Shown: positions 23,781-35,275 of the stretch, one piece after another
Numbering within the stretch: the first letter of the stretch is position 1
Layout of the letters: every line of letters starts with the position of its first letter
Source of the DNA: Glomus cerebriforme
Lineage: Eukaryota > Glomeromycota > Glomeromycetes > Glomerales > Glomeraceae
DNA: 64,000 bases
Direction: 5' to 3'
NCBI GenBank assembly: GCA_003550305.1
Contig: QKYT01000007.1
Location: forward strand, 100,412 to 164,411
Position numbers and translations under genes: made by a program
The notes under the pieces: generated by a model
What the model saw: the letters and a program-made list of their open reading frames with translations, nothing else
What the model was told of the DNA's origin: nothing
Databases searched by the model: none

Positions 23781-26700
23781 ATGGACAACGAAGGTACTAC
23801 TTATTAATTTTTTTTTAAAAAAAGAAGGAAATAATATGAAAATTGTATTAGTTTTAGTATTTGTCTTCTAGAAAAAATTATTTGTATCATAAAAAATATA
23901 AATTAAATAAAATTAATTAAATATTCAATATCAAATATATCCAAATATTATAAATTAATTTTCTTTATTAAATGATATTAGTATTAACACAAATTATTCA
24001 AGCATTGGATATAATTTATAATCCATTGACTACAAATGAATCTAGGATTAAAGCTCAAGAGGTTTGCTTTTGTTCTTTATATTAATAATTCTATTTTAAT
24101 CACTTTAACGAATATATATATATTTTTTTTAAAGTATTGCGATTCAATTAAAGATCATCCACTTTCACCAATTTATGGAAGATATTTGGCTCATTCAGAA
24201 AATAATCTATCCCCTATGTCACGTCATTTTGGACTACATTTATTAGAAAATGCAGTTAAATTTAAATGGAATGATGGAACTTACAATAATGAAGAAAAGC
24301 ATCAAATTAAACAAGCTATAATTGAATTGATTGAGAGGGTAATAGATAATTATTTATTAATCCTTTGATATATATTTATTTATTTATTTTTATACATAAA
24401 ACTAAAATAATTTATATTAGGGAATTCAAGACATATTGACAGAACAACTATTTATTAAAGAAAAAGTTGCAAAATTATTTGCTGAAGTAGCAAATAAAGA
24501 GTGGCCATTAATATGGAATGATATGGATAAATTATTACAAAGGCTTTATAGTGAAAGTGTACGTCTTTTATTAGAGAATGTTAAACATTTATTTTAAGAA
24601 ATTTATAATTTTGTTTATTTATTACAGCCAACCACACAAGAAATTGTGTTATTTATATGTCGTTATTTAGCAGAAGAAACTGAAATACGAGATTCATTAC
24701 AATGTGTAATTGTGAGTTCAAATATATTAAGAATTCAATATCCTGATGGATTAAAAAAAGAAAGTAGACGAGAAGATTCAGGAAATGTTACTATTATGTT
24801 TGGAGATGATCCAAATAATGAAGGATGGTTGATTAGATGGACAAGAAGTTTAGAACAAACTGTTGGTGAATGTCAAAATCAGGTTAATAGATATTTTTTT
24901 TTTTTTGAAAAAAATAAATCGTATCTGGTTATAAAGTGAATTTAAATGAAATTTTGTATTTATTAATTTAGAAAAGGTTGCCAAATCCAAATATGCAAAT
25001 AATTTTAGTACAGGAAAAATTAACAATTGCTATTTTAAATACTTTAGCTGCTACATTGGATTGGGTTCTTATAAGGTATTTTAATCTTAAATATATGAAT
25101 ATTGTTTTTTATTTTTGAATTTATTTTAATTTATTTTAATTTAATTAGATCAATCGCAGAATCAAATATTATATTCATTCTTTGTAATTGTTTATTAATT
25201 GATTGCTATGAAATAAGAATGGTAAATTAATATTCATATGTTTTCAAAAGATTGGAAGTATGATTTCCTTACAAACTTTTTATTAAATTATATTATAGGA
25301 AGCAATCGAATGTCTTGCAAAAATTTTTTCACGAAATTTTCAAGGAGCGGAAGATCGTGCAATCGTTTTTGAACCATTATTTGAAAAAGAATGTATGGAT
25401 TTATTATACAATGCATATAACAAAATACAACCCGCTGGAAAAGAAGTATTGTTAAAAGATGATGAATATACATATTTGAAAAGATTTACTGAAGTTCGTA
25501 TACTTTTATTATACAGTTAGCATTATTTATAAAGTAATTTATTTTATTTTATGTAGACTATAACTGATTTGGGAGTAAGACATATTTGTTTTAAGAATAT
25601 CTCAGTGATGCCGAAACAATTTCCAAAGTATTATTTATGTATTTAATTTTAAGTCATTATTTTTTCAAAAGATTTTTCGTTTATGATCTTCTGTTTTATT
25701 TAGATATTTGGAATTAATTTATATAATTTCGAAACATTCATCAAATATGATAACTTCTATATCAATAGAATTTTGGCATGCTGCAATGAAGAACAATTTT
25801 ATCTCAAAGGTAAACCCGGATTTTTAATAAGTTTTATATTTATTATTTTTTTTTTTAGGATTAAGTTTTTATTTTTTGTTAGATAATAAATGAACAGGAA
25901 AGATTGCCAATTATGTTGTTGGAATTATTTACAGAAAGGCTTTCGATTGTAAGTATCTCCAATTCTTCTATTTGTTTTTTTTTTGAATTAGAGTATTTTA
26001 GTAATTAATAGGCAACTTTCTTTAATAAGTTATTTCAACCTTCAGAACATATTGAAACTCCCACATCATATTATATGAATCTTGATTTTGATTCACAAAA
26101 TGATTATCGAATATTCGGTCAAATATTACGTTCAACAAAAGTTATTGAAATTATAAAAAGTGTTACAATTATGAGACCTATTGAAGTTTTTAAATGGATG
26201 ATTGATAGAATACAAATTACATTTAATGTGAGACCAAATATCGAAAGTTTAGATGGTAAGCAAAAATAAAGGCTTAGATCCGAGTTTATTTTTTTTATTA
26301 TTATTTTAAACTGTTTTTTGTTCTTTTAGTTGATGGAGTATTAAAGATTGATTCTGGATTTTATATAAAATTTGATGCTGAAATGATTTTAATGGAATCG
26401 GTTGTTATCGGATTAGGAAAATTAATTAAAAATGTTGATAATGAAAATGGAAATATCAATGATGAAGATAGAAAACAAATTTTAAATGAAATGAATAATT
26501 TATTACAAATGTTGTTAGAAATTACATATGAAGTAAGAAATAAATGGGATTGACATTTTTTTTTTAAAAAAAAAAAAAAATTTTTAAACATATATATATT
26601 TTTTTTCAACAGGATGTGCTAATGACACATAGATATTTAACGGCATTAGAGGCATTCGAAGATATTTTACAAATTGATTCAAGATTATTGTTTCAGGTGT

Positions 26701-29700
26701 TACAAAAGGTGAAATCTACGTTTTCTTTTTTCTTTTTTTTTTATATTTAACATTTGTTAACCAATTTTAAATATATATTTATCTTTAGATGTTTACATTT
26801 GTGACATTTTGTCCATCAGGACATGTTGTTTCAAAAAATCCTTTATTACCTTTCCCAATAAAAAGATTAAGATTTGGAGCTATTACTACTTTAATTAAAT
26901 TTGGAGTTGCTATGCCTGATAATTTAATTGTAAGGAAAAAAAATTCATATTTGAATTAAATAGTTCTGTATAAATAATTTGATTATTATCTTTTTTTTTT
27001 CTTTAGAATATATACTCCGATATCTATAATTATATTAATGGAATAATTGATAAAGATAAACATCTTGTCACTGGAAAAGAAAAAAGTTCTTTACTAGAAT
27101 TTTTAATATCAATTGTGTAAGTTCTTATTATTAATTCTTCTTTAAGATTTTATTTATTTTACTCATTTAAAATTGATTTTTATTTAGATATTTTTCTAAA
27201 ATTCCATTAGAACAGAAAAAACCATTATTTGATTCAATAGTTTGTCCAATTATTAATAATTTACAAAAAATAAATGTAAATTCAATTCAAGAATTCTTGG
27301 ATAATACTGGTTTTAGCTTTTTGATTAAAATGGGTAAGTCAGTCCTTGATAATATGATTATCATTTTAAAAAATATATTATTTTTAACTAATTTATGATA
27401 TTTTTTTTTTTTTAAAAAAAAAAGTTAATGAAAAAGATGGAACATATGCATATAGTGAAGGAGAACGTATTTCTAAATTGAATAGGAATATAACTTGGTT
27501 ATTAACTACTATTTTAAGTTGGTTAAAAAGGACCACGGAATATCCTTCCAAGGTAATAAGAAATACAATATATGTATTAATTCATTTATTAATTTTCATT
27601 TGTTATATTATAGGAAGAAAGTAATACAGTAATGATTGAAGCATCAAACTTATGGCAACAATACATACCTTCTATATTAACTATAACACTAAGTTTTATA
27701 AGGTAAGATATATGAAAAGTTTTCACATTGTAATATTTTTTAATAATGAGTATATATTTGTTTAGAATGTTACACCAAGTTTGGAATACTGAAATCTGGA
27801 GAGAATTTCCCATTGAAATACATTCTATCATATCATTATCTAACGAAGATAAAGCTAAAATTATAGGTGCGTAATTATACATTTAAATTACTCAATTATT
27901 TAATCATTAAATATGCATATATATTATTTAATAGGAATGTCACAAAAATCTACGATGATAGAATCACAGCATTCAGTTGATGGGATGATTGATTCACTTA
28001 GGAAATGGCTTTCAAGTACCAGAATTGACTGGTAATTATAAGATCGTTTTTATTTATTGTAACAATCTATAAAAAAAATTAACTTATTTATTTTTTTTAA
28101 GTTACTATATACTTGGCCGATTGCCACTTCTTGGTTCCAATTTTTATACAGCATTACCAAACGTAAATGAATTATTAGCCCAGTCATTATTTGAAAATGC
28201 CGAATGGATTAATAATATTCATTGGAAATTTTTACTAAATATCCTTAATTATTATTATTTTTTAATAAAAATTATTTTTATTATAAATCCTTAACCTGAT
28301 GATTTTAATTTTTTACATATAGTAATAAAACCATATATATTAAATTGTCCTACACCTTCAATACATTCAAGTTTTTTACCACAATTACTTAAGTATATTG
28401 ATGAAAAATTATCAAAAGAATGGAATGCTTTAGTAATAAAAGGTGTACAAATTTCTACTATGGAAGAGTAAGCAAATTGATTTATTCAGTTATTAAGTTA
28501 TCAATTGTTTAAACCAATTTAAATAACATGACTTTATACTTTTTTTATAGAGCAATAACATTGGAACAAAGTTTATTAGAAATAAATAGTGATGAATTTG
28601 AAGAAATATTCAATGAAAAAGTTTTAAGAGATTTAACAAGAGCTTATGTGGATTTATTGGAACCTATTTTTGGAAATTCTGTAAAAAAAGGCGGGAAAAT
28701 TACAAATAAAGGAGTAGCTGTCAATGGTAAGTTTAATGATTGGTTTAGTAATTTAATATATAATAAATATATATTTTTTTAATTAAATTTTCAAAAATAA
28801 AATTAGAAAATAATGAATTAAAAGAATATATGTTGGATTACATGGTAAGCTATTCTTAACTAATATTCGTTCAATATCGTAAAATCAATTTTTATTTAAA
28901 AAATTAATTTGTTATAGCCTATAACAGAACCTTTCTTGATGAGTTTATGTCACTTAATAACATACAAAGATTCTGTATCATGTATACGAATAACACGATT
29001 ATGTGCAAAATTGCTACCAAGTTTAATAAAACAAGAAGGATTAAGAGAATTTGTTGGAAAAGAATTGTTAACTTCTGCTTTACAAGTAAAAAAAAAAATA
29101 CATATATACATTGTTTAATTGTTCGTTTTTGATTTTTTAAAAACAGATCAACTTGTTTAATTTAGGCATTGCATGATGGTTATCATAAAGAAGCTCATCC
29201 TTCGATAATATCTTTAATAACAGATATTTATATTGATTTAAGACCCATTTCTTCCGTTCCTTTTGAAACATTTGCTAATTTATTAAATATGGATTATGGA
29301 AAATTACAAGTAAGAAATTAAATATAAAGTATTTTGAATTTTTATTTTCAAAATTTTTAATTTTTTTTTAATTTAGAAATTTGAAGTTGATTTAAGTCAA
29401 GCAACTGAATCCAAAACAAGAAAAAGTATTGTAAAGAAATTTTTAGAAAGAATAACAGGAGTAAATATATTTCAAATTAAAACTTATTTATATAATTTTT
29501 TATTAAAAAGGTTAAAAATATATATATATATATATATTTTTTGCAAAATTTAGGTTTCAAAAGGTGAATGGTTTAAAATAAATACTACAGAACAAAATAA
29601 AAGTTCAAAGAAAACTTTTGTAGGTAATTATACAAAACCTCAAATTGGAATATTGGATGTTGTAAATGATTCAGGACAAGTTGGATTAGATAATTTGTTT

Positions 29701-29709
29701 GATGAATAG
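23781..29709 (+). CDS. XPO5: Exportin-5 / MSN5-type nuclear export receptor (29 exons)
   Basis: Exons: 23781-23793, 23982-24061, 24135-24338, 24421-24558, 24628-24882, 24972-25075, 25149-25221, 25299-25493, 25557-25627, 25704-25809, 25883-25948, 26012-26255, 26330-26532, 26613-26708, 26789-26929, 27007-27116, 27188-27333, 27425-27552, 27614-27702, 27766-27866, 27935-28031, 28102-28238, 28317-28467, 28551-28726, 28807-28844, 28918-29085, 29166-29309, 29377-29460, 29554-29709. They sum to 3714 nt, 1237 aa (human XPO5 1204, yeast Msn5 1224). Karyopherin-beta that exports tRNA, small RNAs or phosphoproteins with RanGTP. Visible: RHFGLHLLENAVKFKWN near residue 70, typical of the XPO5 N-terminus; VAKLFAEVANKEWPLIWNDM, the XPO1-type block; then helical repeats to the end. 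All introns are GT-AG except the one after exon 22, which has AT-AC borders. The first exon is only 13 nt. Confidence 0.93.
28239..28316 (+). other. Putative U12-type (minor spliceosome) AT-AC intron in XPO5
   Basis: Between exons 22 and 23 no GT donor exists. The intron starts ATATCCTT at 28239, the exact U12 5' splice-site consensus, and contains TCCTTAAC at 28288-28295, the exact U12 branch-point consensus. AC at 28315-28316 lies 22 nt after the branch adenosine; AG at 28321-28322 is the in-frame alternative, 6 nt further on. Retaining the intron gives a TAA in frame at 28291. Removing 28239-28316 joins the exons in frame as FLLNIVIKPYILN. Confidence 0.85.
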
Positions 29710-30290
29710 ATAACAAAATTTCAAATTAGAATGGAATATTAGTTTGTTATAAATGATTCAAAACGTTGTTTGAAAAAAAAATAATTTACTTTATTTTTTA
29801 TGTAATCGAAATAAATATATTTACATTTCATTATCCAACCGTAAAATCATGTAATTAGACTGAAAAGTAGAATCAAATACCAATTATAAAAATGATCAAC
29901 ATTCAAGTTTTATTACGTAAAACAATTTAGAAATTTACAGTATTTCTTGCTATGATTATGGTAAATAAAAATAAATATTGGTAGATGGCAGACACAATTC
30001 TTGTTATTCCTTTTTATTTACTTGAAAAGTAATATGATGAGCATTTATTTTCTTCTTGAAGATGATCAAGTAAATCCAACTTATTTCATCATTGATTTCT
30101 CGTTTTCTGGATTAAACAAGTTGACATTCTTTTTGAAGCCTTTCTTTCTAGAAATTTCAAATAATCCCTTACATCATCCATTCATTTTTAAGAGAATAAT
30201 AAATTAATTATAATAAAATAATTTATAATGATAGTTGTGGGTAAAGAGTTGATGAATTTGTTACCTGTTAAATCACAAGTTTTTACCGTA
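29710..30290. other. Intergenic region
   Basis: 3' flank of XPO5 with AATAAA at about 29809; a 68-codon open frame at 30001-30207 has no ATG-proximal support or domain. Confidence 0.45.
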
Positions 30291-30411
30291 TAGCACTGCC
30301 TAAATACCCCGGATCTAAATCAATTAAATTGAATTATACCGGTATTATACCCGGGTATTATAATGGGAGTACGGCTGGTACGGCGAAAAGGGGATCTTTT
30401 AGTCAGTGCTA
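30291..30411. mobile_element. Very short TA-flanked MITE (121 bp)
   Basis: Begins TAGCACTG and ends CAGTGCTA; the imperfect inverted ends extend about 20 bp and TA lies on both sides. The inside carries CCCGG-type GC blocks in both orientations that could fold back further. Confidence 0.55.
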
Positions 30412-31070
30412 TAAGGTATATGCTTTATGATAAATAAACCTTCTGTTAGAAAATGAGGTATAATACGAGACGGAGACGAACTTCAATTGGCTTAATAAAA
30501 TTAATACAGTTGATTTGTATACCCGCAGAACACGTATAGTTACAATAAAATTACGTGTAAATATCCACATTATTAATGGAATATTCTAAAATAGTTACTT
30601 CCGATCCAAATATTGAAAATCTAAATAATAATCGTAACAATTTGACCCGGGAAATAAAAGATGGCTTATATTAATGACTAAGCCATTACATCGATTTTGC
30701 CCGAATAATAAATATTATTACATAGCCATTGGCTGGCTGAGAGATTTTCTTTGCTAAGCCGTTTAAAAATAACAAATAAAATTTTTTTATATATATTAAT
30801 TAAACTTGATATTCGCTTAATTTGAAAAAAATGGAATTGTTCATAGCAAATAAATGATTATATCCGTTCCCGTTGAGCAAACGTGTTCAGTAGGGGGTAA
30901 GATACCTGAACACAGAATTTAACGAAAATAATGTGGCGAAGGATTTGATCAAACATTCGACAAAAAAAAAAATTTTTTGCATTTAATGAGACCGCATGAG
31001 GATACTTATATATATATATTTTTTTTGTAAAATTCAGTTCAAAAAAAAAAAAAAAAATCAAAAATTAAAT
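30412..31070. other. Intergenic region upstream of the F-box gene
   Basis: No gene seen. Immediately before the ATG at 31071 is a long A-rich leader (from about 31041), a pattern shared by other gene starts here. Confidence 0.5.
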
Positions 31071-32921
31071 ATGGGTCATTATTGTTTTTTACTTCGTCGT
31101 ATAATTGATTTATTAAATTATAAAACAAAATCAAAAACAGAATTAAAATCTAAAGAAACATCAACTATAAAGAAACAGAAACAATTCTTTGAAATTGATA
31201 ATGATCAAGAATTATTTAATGATTTAGGAAATTATGGATATGAAAAATTAGAATCTTTAGAAAAATCAAATTTAAGAGATTTTTCATTAGAAATATCAAC
31301 AATTACAACAGAATTATCATCATTACCAACAGAATGTCTTACACAAATATTTCAAAATGTAGGATTTTCAGGATTATTCTCATGTTTATTAGTTTGTCGT
31401 GCATGGTGTAGAAATGTTATTCCTATATTATGGTCAAGACCTTTTGATAAATTATCAAAAGATTGTAGATATCAACTTATTAGAACTTATATCACTTGTC
31501 TTTCAGAAGAAGAAAAATCTTTTTTAAATACTTTACTTTTGAAATATGGATTTAAAATTCCTAATAAATCACATAGTTTATTTAATTATTCAATTTATTT
31601 AAAAGAATTATCATACGTAGATTTATATCAATCTGTTGATTCAGGAATAAAATATTATCGTAAATCTTTTATTGGACGTAATACTTATAAATTAACATTT
31701 TTAATAACAAGATCTTTATGTAAAATGTTTTTAACAAAAAATATAACGGATCCTTCTTATCATTTACAATCATTCATGATAGAAAAATATTTTATTCAAA
31801 TTGATGATATTTTTCCTGATATTGAATTATTTTCAAAAGTTTATCCTGGATTATCACAAATTACTAAATTTTCTTTTAATTATTATAATCCAATTTCTGA
31901 TAACCTTTTTAAATTTTTACAATATTTCCCTTCTTTATGTAAAGGTTTATATCATTTAGATATTACTTTACCTTATTTTGAAAATAATCCAATTATAATA
32001 GATTTATTAATTTCTATTATAAAAGCTCAAAAATCTTTACAAGAATTTAATTTATCTGGTGCTAGAATTGGAGCAAATTTTATTATACCAGTCTTATTTT
32101 CTTCTCATTATAATAGTTTAACTTCAATTAAATTTCAAAATATTAATTTTCATAAGGTTAATTTACGTTCAATAATTTCTTGTAAAAAATTAGAAAATCT
32201 TACAATTTATCATTGTACTGGTTTAACTAAATCTAGTTTACCTTTATTAGTAAAAGATTTTAATTCTTCTCATTATTATAATTATAATAATGGTATGAAA
32301 TTAAAATCTTTAAATATAGGTTGTTCACCAAAATGTTCTCAAATTCCAAAATTAATTCTTGAATCTTCTCTCGCTATATCATGTCAAGAATTATGTTTAG
32401 ATTTAATCACTCCAGAAATTGTTAATGCTATTAAGAAACAATGTCAAAATGTTATTAATTTGAAACTTCGAGATTTTTTTATCGATAATAATGATATTAC
32501 AATAGAATCATCATCTTCTACTTCTAATTCTTTATTATATAATTTATTTCATGGTTTATTTTTAGAAAGATTAACTATTAGTATTAGTCCAAAAAATAGT
32601 GATTATGAAGAATTAAGTATTCGTGCTAAAGATTTACCATCAAGTTGTTGGTATTTGAAATTACAATGTGGTTATTCTGTAAGACAATTATGTGAATTAT
32701 TATTAAGTGATGAATGTGTGGCTTCGATTAAAGTATTAATTATAGATTATTTAAAATTAGATATTTCTCATTTGATGATCGTAAGAGATTTTACTATGGT
32801 TAAAGGAACTTTAAAATATTTTGGAATTGGTGGAAGAAATGATTTTGATAAAGATGAATTAGATGTTATTAAAGAATTACGATATAAATATAATGTTATT
32901 GTTAATTTAGAGGAATCATAA
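31071..32921 (+). CDS. F-box protein, leucine-rich-repeat type (single exon)
   Basis: 616 aa with no intron. The F-box lies at about 84-125 (LPTECLTQIFQNVGFSGLFS, then VCRAWCRNVIPILWSRPF). The rest is Leu/Ile-rich with irregular repeats such as LHLDITLPYF and LNIGCSPKCSQIPKLI, which suggest an LRR-like substrate-recognition part. Known: F-box proteins link substrates to Skp1-Cullin ubiquitin ligases; single-exon F-box/LRR genes are, from memory, a large family in Rhizophagus. The start is the first ATG after an A-rich leader; the open frame upstream is an AT-rich extension. The substrate is unknown. Confidence 0.88.
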   Translation: MGHYCFLLRRIIDLLNYKTKSKTELKSKETSTIKKQKQFFEIDNDQELFNDLGNYGYEKLESLEKSNLRDFSLEISTITTELSSLPTECLTQIFQNVGFSGLFSCLLVCRAWCRNVIPILWSRPFDKLSKDCRYQLIRTYITCLSEEEKSFLNTLLLKYGFKIPNKSHSLFNYSIYLKELSYVDLYQSVDSGIKYYRKSFIGRNTYKLTFLITRSLCKMFLTKNITDPSYHLQSFMIEKYFIQIDDIFPDIELFSKVYPGLSQITKFSFNYYNPISDNLFKFLQYFPSLCKGLYHLDITLPYFENNPIIIDLLISIIKAQKSLQEFNLSGARIGANFIIPVLFSSHYNSLTSIKFQNINFHKVNLRSIISCKKLENLTIYHCTGLTKSSLPLLVKDFNSSHYYNYNNGMKLKSLNIGCSPKCSQIPKLILESSLAISCQELCLDLITPEIVNAIKKQCQNVINLKLRDFFIDNNDITIESSSSTSNSLLYNLFHGLFLERLTISISPKNSDYEELSIRAKDLPSSCWYLKLQCGYSVRQLCELLLSDECVASIKVLIIDYLKLDISHLMIVRDFTMVKGTLKYFGIGGRNDFDKDELDVIKELRYKYNVIVNLEES

Positions 32922-33648
32922 TAGTTTTAATTAATCATTTGTAAAAGAAAGTTGTATATATTGTCAATTTAACGTACATTATGTTTTCAATAAAAAAAAA
33001 TTTGTTTTTAAACGTGTAACCATTCAAGGAATTATTGCCTCAGATTAATAAATTTACTAAATTGAGTTATTTATTTATTATCTTGACTCCTGGATCAAGA
33101 ACAATCAGTTATTGTTTTTTCCAGGAATTTGTTCATTATCACCTGATTTGTCGGTTTCGATAAGTAATAAATCAGTTCGATTTGAATCGTGCTTTTTTTA
33201 TGTTCATCTCAAGGTTATATGGGTTATATGGAATATCGTATATTACATTACTTATTACAATAAATGTTATTAATAAATCTTTTTCTTGTAAATAATGCAT
33301 CTTTATTCTAATATTAGACATAATTAAATGAATTTAAATTGAACATTTGATAGCAAAAAAAAAACACTGAGGGAGACATTGTTTTTAAAATAAATTCTTA
33401 AATAAATACCTAGAGATCTATCACTATGATTATGATAGAAAGATTACTGAACAAAACTGTACAATTTGTTGATTTTTTTTTTATTATATATTCTGCAAAG
33501 GAAAACAGCGATAATAAAAGTAAAATAAAATTTTATTCGAAACAATCGGCATGATGCGCACCAAAGAAGGTAGTTGAAAATGAAATTCACTATCAATGAC
33601 TGCTTTGTTACAAGAAATAAAGAAAAAACGGTATAATCGTATAAACCT
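32922..33648. other. Intergenic region, 3' side of the IFI6-like repeat
   Basis: No gene. From about 33345 the sequence belongs to a tandem duplication shared with 34278-34494 (for example CATTTGATAGCAA in both). Confidence 0.5.
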
Positions 33649-33865
33649 TTATGGAATAGGAGCTAACATAGCAATAGAAGTCAATTTTGCAATAATAGAA
33701 CCTACAGCAACGTTGTCAACGTAGGCTTGGGCTCCAGCTGCAACACTTCCAGCAACAACACCAGTCTTAGAGAAACCTAAGAGACCAACTACCAAGGGGG
33801 GCGCCTCCGACGGCAAGAACAGCACCACCAACAACCCCAACGACAGCGGCAGCGAATAAACCCAT
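33649..33865 (-). pseudogene. IFI6/IFI27-like small protein, frameshifted copy
   Basis: Starts at ATG 33865 with MGLFAAAVVGVVGGAVLAVGG, very like the intact neighbour at 34495-34710. It then loses frame in a run of six C (GGGGGG on the plus strand, near 33796) and stops early. With one base fewer in that run it would continue as GAPLVVGLLGFSKTGVV and end at 33649 with LTSIAMLAPIP, matching the neighbour throughout. Either a recent one-base insertion or a homopolymer sequencing error. The hydrophobic Gly/Ala-rich protein resembles the ISG12 family domain. Confidence 0.7.
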
Positions 33866-34494
33866 TTTTCAGTTTTTTACGTAGTATGTAAAAGCAAGTA
33901 AAATGAGATTGAGTTATTTGAATATTTGAAATCATGAGGTAAGAGGTAGTCTGTTTACGCAAAACTATGGTGAATTGACGAAAAATAAAAACTAGAATAA
34001 CCAAAATACGAACAAGGCAACAAGCAACATGTTGTTATCATCTTATCATCAGTGTTGTGTGAATTATAATTACAATTATTGATTTTAAGAAAACGCGAAA
34101 AAAAAACGAATATTATATCACGCGAAAAAAAAACAAAGTAAAAATAAAAATAATATAATATCTAAAACGAAGAATAACTTCGTATATGTCCTATGAAACT
34201 GAATGATTTATATTTTTAAAATCTTTTCTTGTAATATTCAACAGGATTAAGTAAATGAAAAACAGTCCATTTACATTGAGCATTTGATAGCAAGAGACAT
34301 TTGTTTTAAATAAATTTTTTTATTGAAAAATTGAAGTGAAATAATTTGAATAATTTGAAATAAAAAAATAAAAATAATAAATAATAAAAAAAATTTAATC
34401 GAAACAGTCGGCATACGAAGGTAACTGAAAAATGAAATTCACTATCAATGACTGCTTTGTTACAAGAAATAAAGAAAAGAAAAACGGAATACCT
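33866..34494. other. Spacer between the two IFI6-like copies
   Basis: Promoter side of the frameshifted copy and 3' side of the intact copy. Direct repeats such as CGCGAAAAAAAAAC lie near 34095 and 34120. No gene. Confidence 0.45.
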
Positions 34495-34710
34495 TTATGG
34501 AGTTGGAGCCAGCATGGCCATAGAAGTTAATTGTGCAAGTATAGAACCTGCTGCAACGTTTCCAACGTAGGCTTGGGCTCCAGCTGCAAGACTTCCAGCG
34601 ACAACCCCAGTTCCAGAGATGCCTACGAGACCAGCCACTAATGGACCAGCTCCAACCGCAATAGCAGCACCACCAACAACTCCAACGAAAGCGGCAGCAA
34701 AAAAACCCAT
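34495..34710 (-). CDS. IFI6/IFI27 (ISG12)-like small membrane protein
   Basis: 71 aa from ATG 34710, preceded by an A-rich leader on its strand. It is almost entirely Gly/Ala/Val with two hydrophobic stretches, AAAFVGVVGGAAIAVGAGPL and a second through VAAGSLAAGAQAYVGNVAAG. The block GVVAGSLAAGAQAYVGNVAA resembles the GVxAGSxAAxxQSxxGNVxA core of animal interferon-inducible IFI6/IFI27 proteins, which sit in mitochondrial or other inner membranes. Its function in fungi is not known to me. The near-identical copy on the left is frameshifted, so this may be the only working one. Confidence 0.7.
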   Translation of the reverse strand: MGFFAAAFVGVVGGAAIAVGAGPLVAGLVGISGTGVVAGSLAAGAQAYVGNVAAGSILAQLTSMAMLAPTP

Positions 34711-35150
34711 TTTTTTTGTTTTTTTTTTTGTGGTTACGCGGTATTAAAAAGTAAGTAAATGAGTAAATAGTTATTATTTGGAAAAACAACTTATTTTTAA
34801 AAGTTTGAAAGCATGAATTAAAGAAGAGGAAATTGTCCAAGTTTTTAAAGCTTTCGGGGCAAGCCCAAAAACTCCGAATTGGTTTAATGTACAACATGAC
34901 ATCTAAACTTCCATATGGCGAATTTGACGCCTAAACTTCCATTTTGGTTAAAAACATATCTCTTATTGTTTCCAATTTTATTATGTTGTTTTTAAGAATT
35001 CCGGAACTCTATACGAAAGAACAATTCTTTCATCAAGTGGCTGAAACAATATTAACATAAATGGTTAACACTCAGCGGTCATATAAGGTGTAGATCACTA
35101 ATTAAAAAATCATACGGCAAAAATGATCAAAGTTTTCTCTCAAGTAGAGG
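34711..35150. other. Intergenic region
   Basis: Upstream flank of the IFI6-like gene; no gene seen. Confidence 0.45.
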
Positions 35151-35275
35151 TTAGAACCGAATGCACCAAACCGGTTTTGGACCCGGTTCCAACCGGGTTT
35201 CTCGTAATTCGGGTCAACCGGTTTCAGATTACGAAAACCGGGTTGCGTTTAAACCGGGTACCCGAATTGAATATT
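35151..35275. repeat. Cluster of ACCGGGTT-type motifs in both orientations
   Basis: Within about 125 bp there are at least seven variants of AACCGG, ACCCGGTT, AACCGGG and GGGTACCCG, several of them mutually complementary (for example GACCCGGTT and AACCGGGTT). Strikingly GC-rich against the AT-rich surroundings; it could fold into alternative hairpins. Confidence 0.6.

Larger units (their letters stand above)
33345..34720 (-). repeat. Tandem duplication carrying two IFI6-like genes
   Basis: Two units with about 850-930 bp spacing: the coding parts (33649-33865 and 34495-34710) and the downstream flank, including TCACTATCAATGACTGCTTT at about 33590 and 34440, match closely. Upstream flanks diverge. 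Confidence 0.8.
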
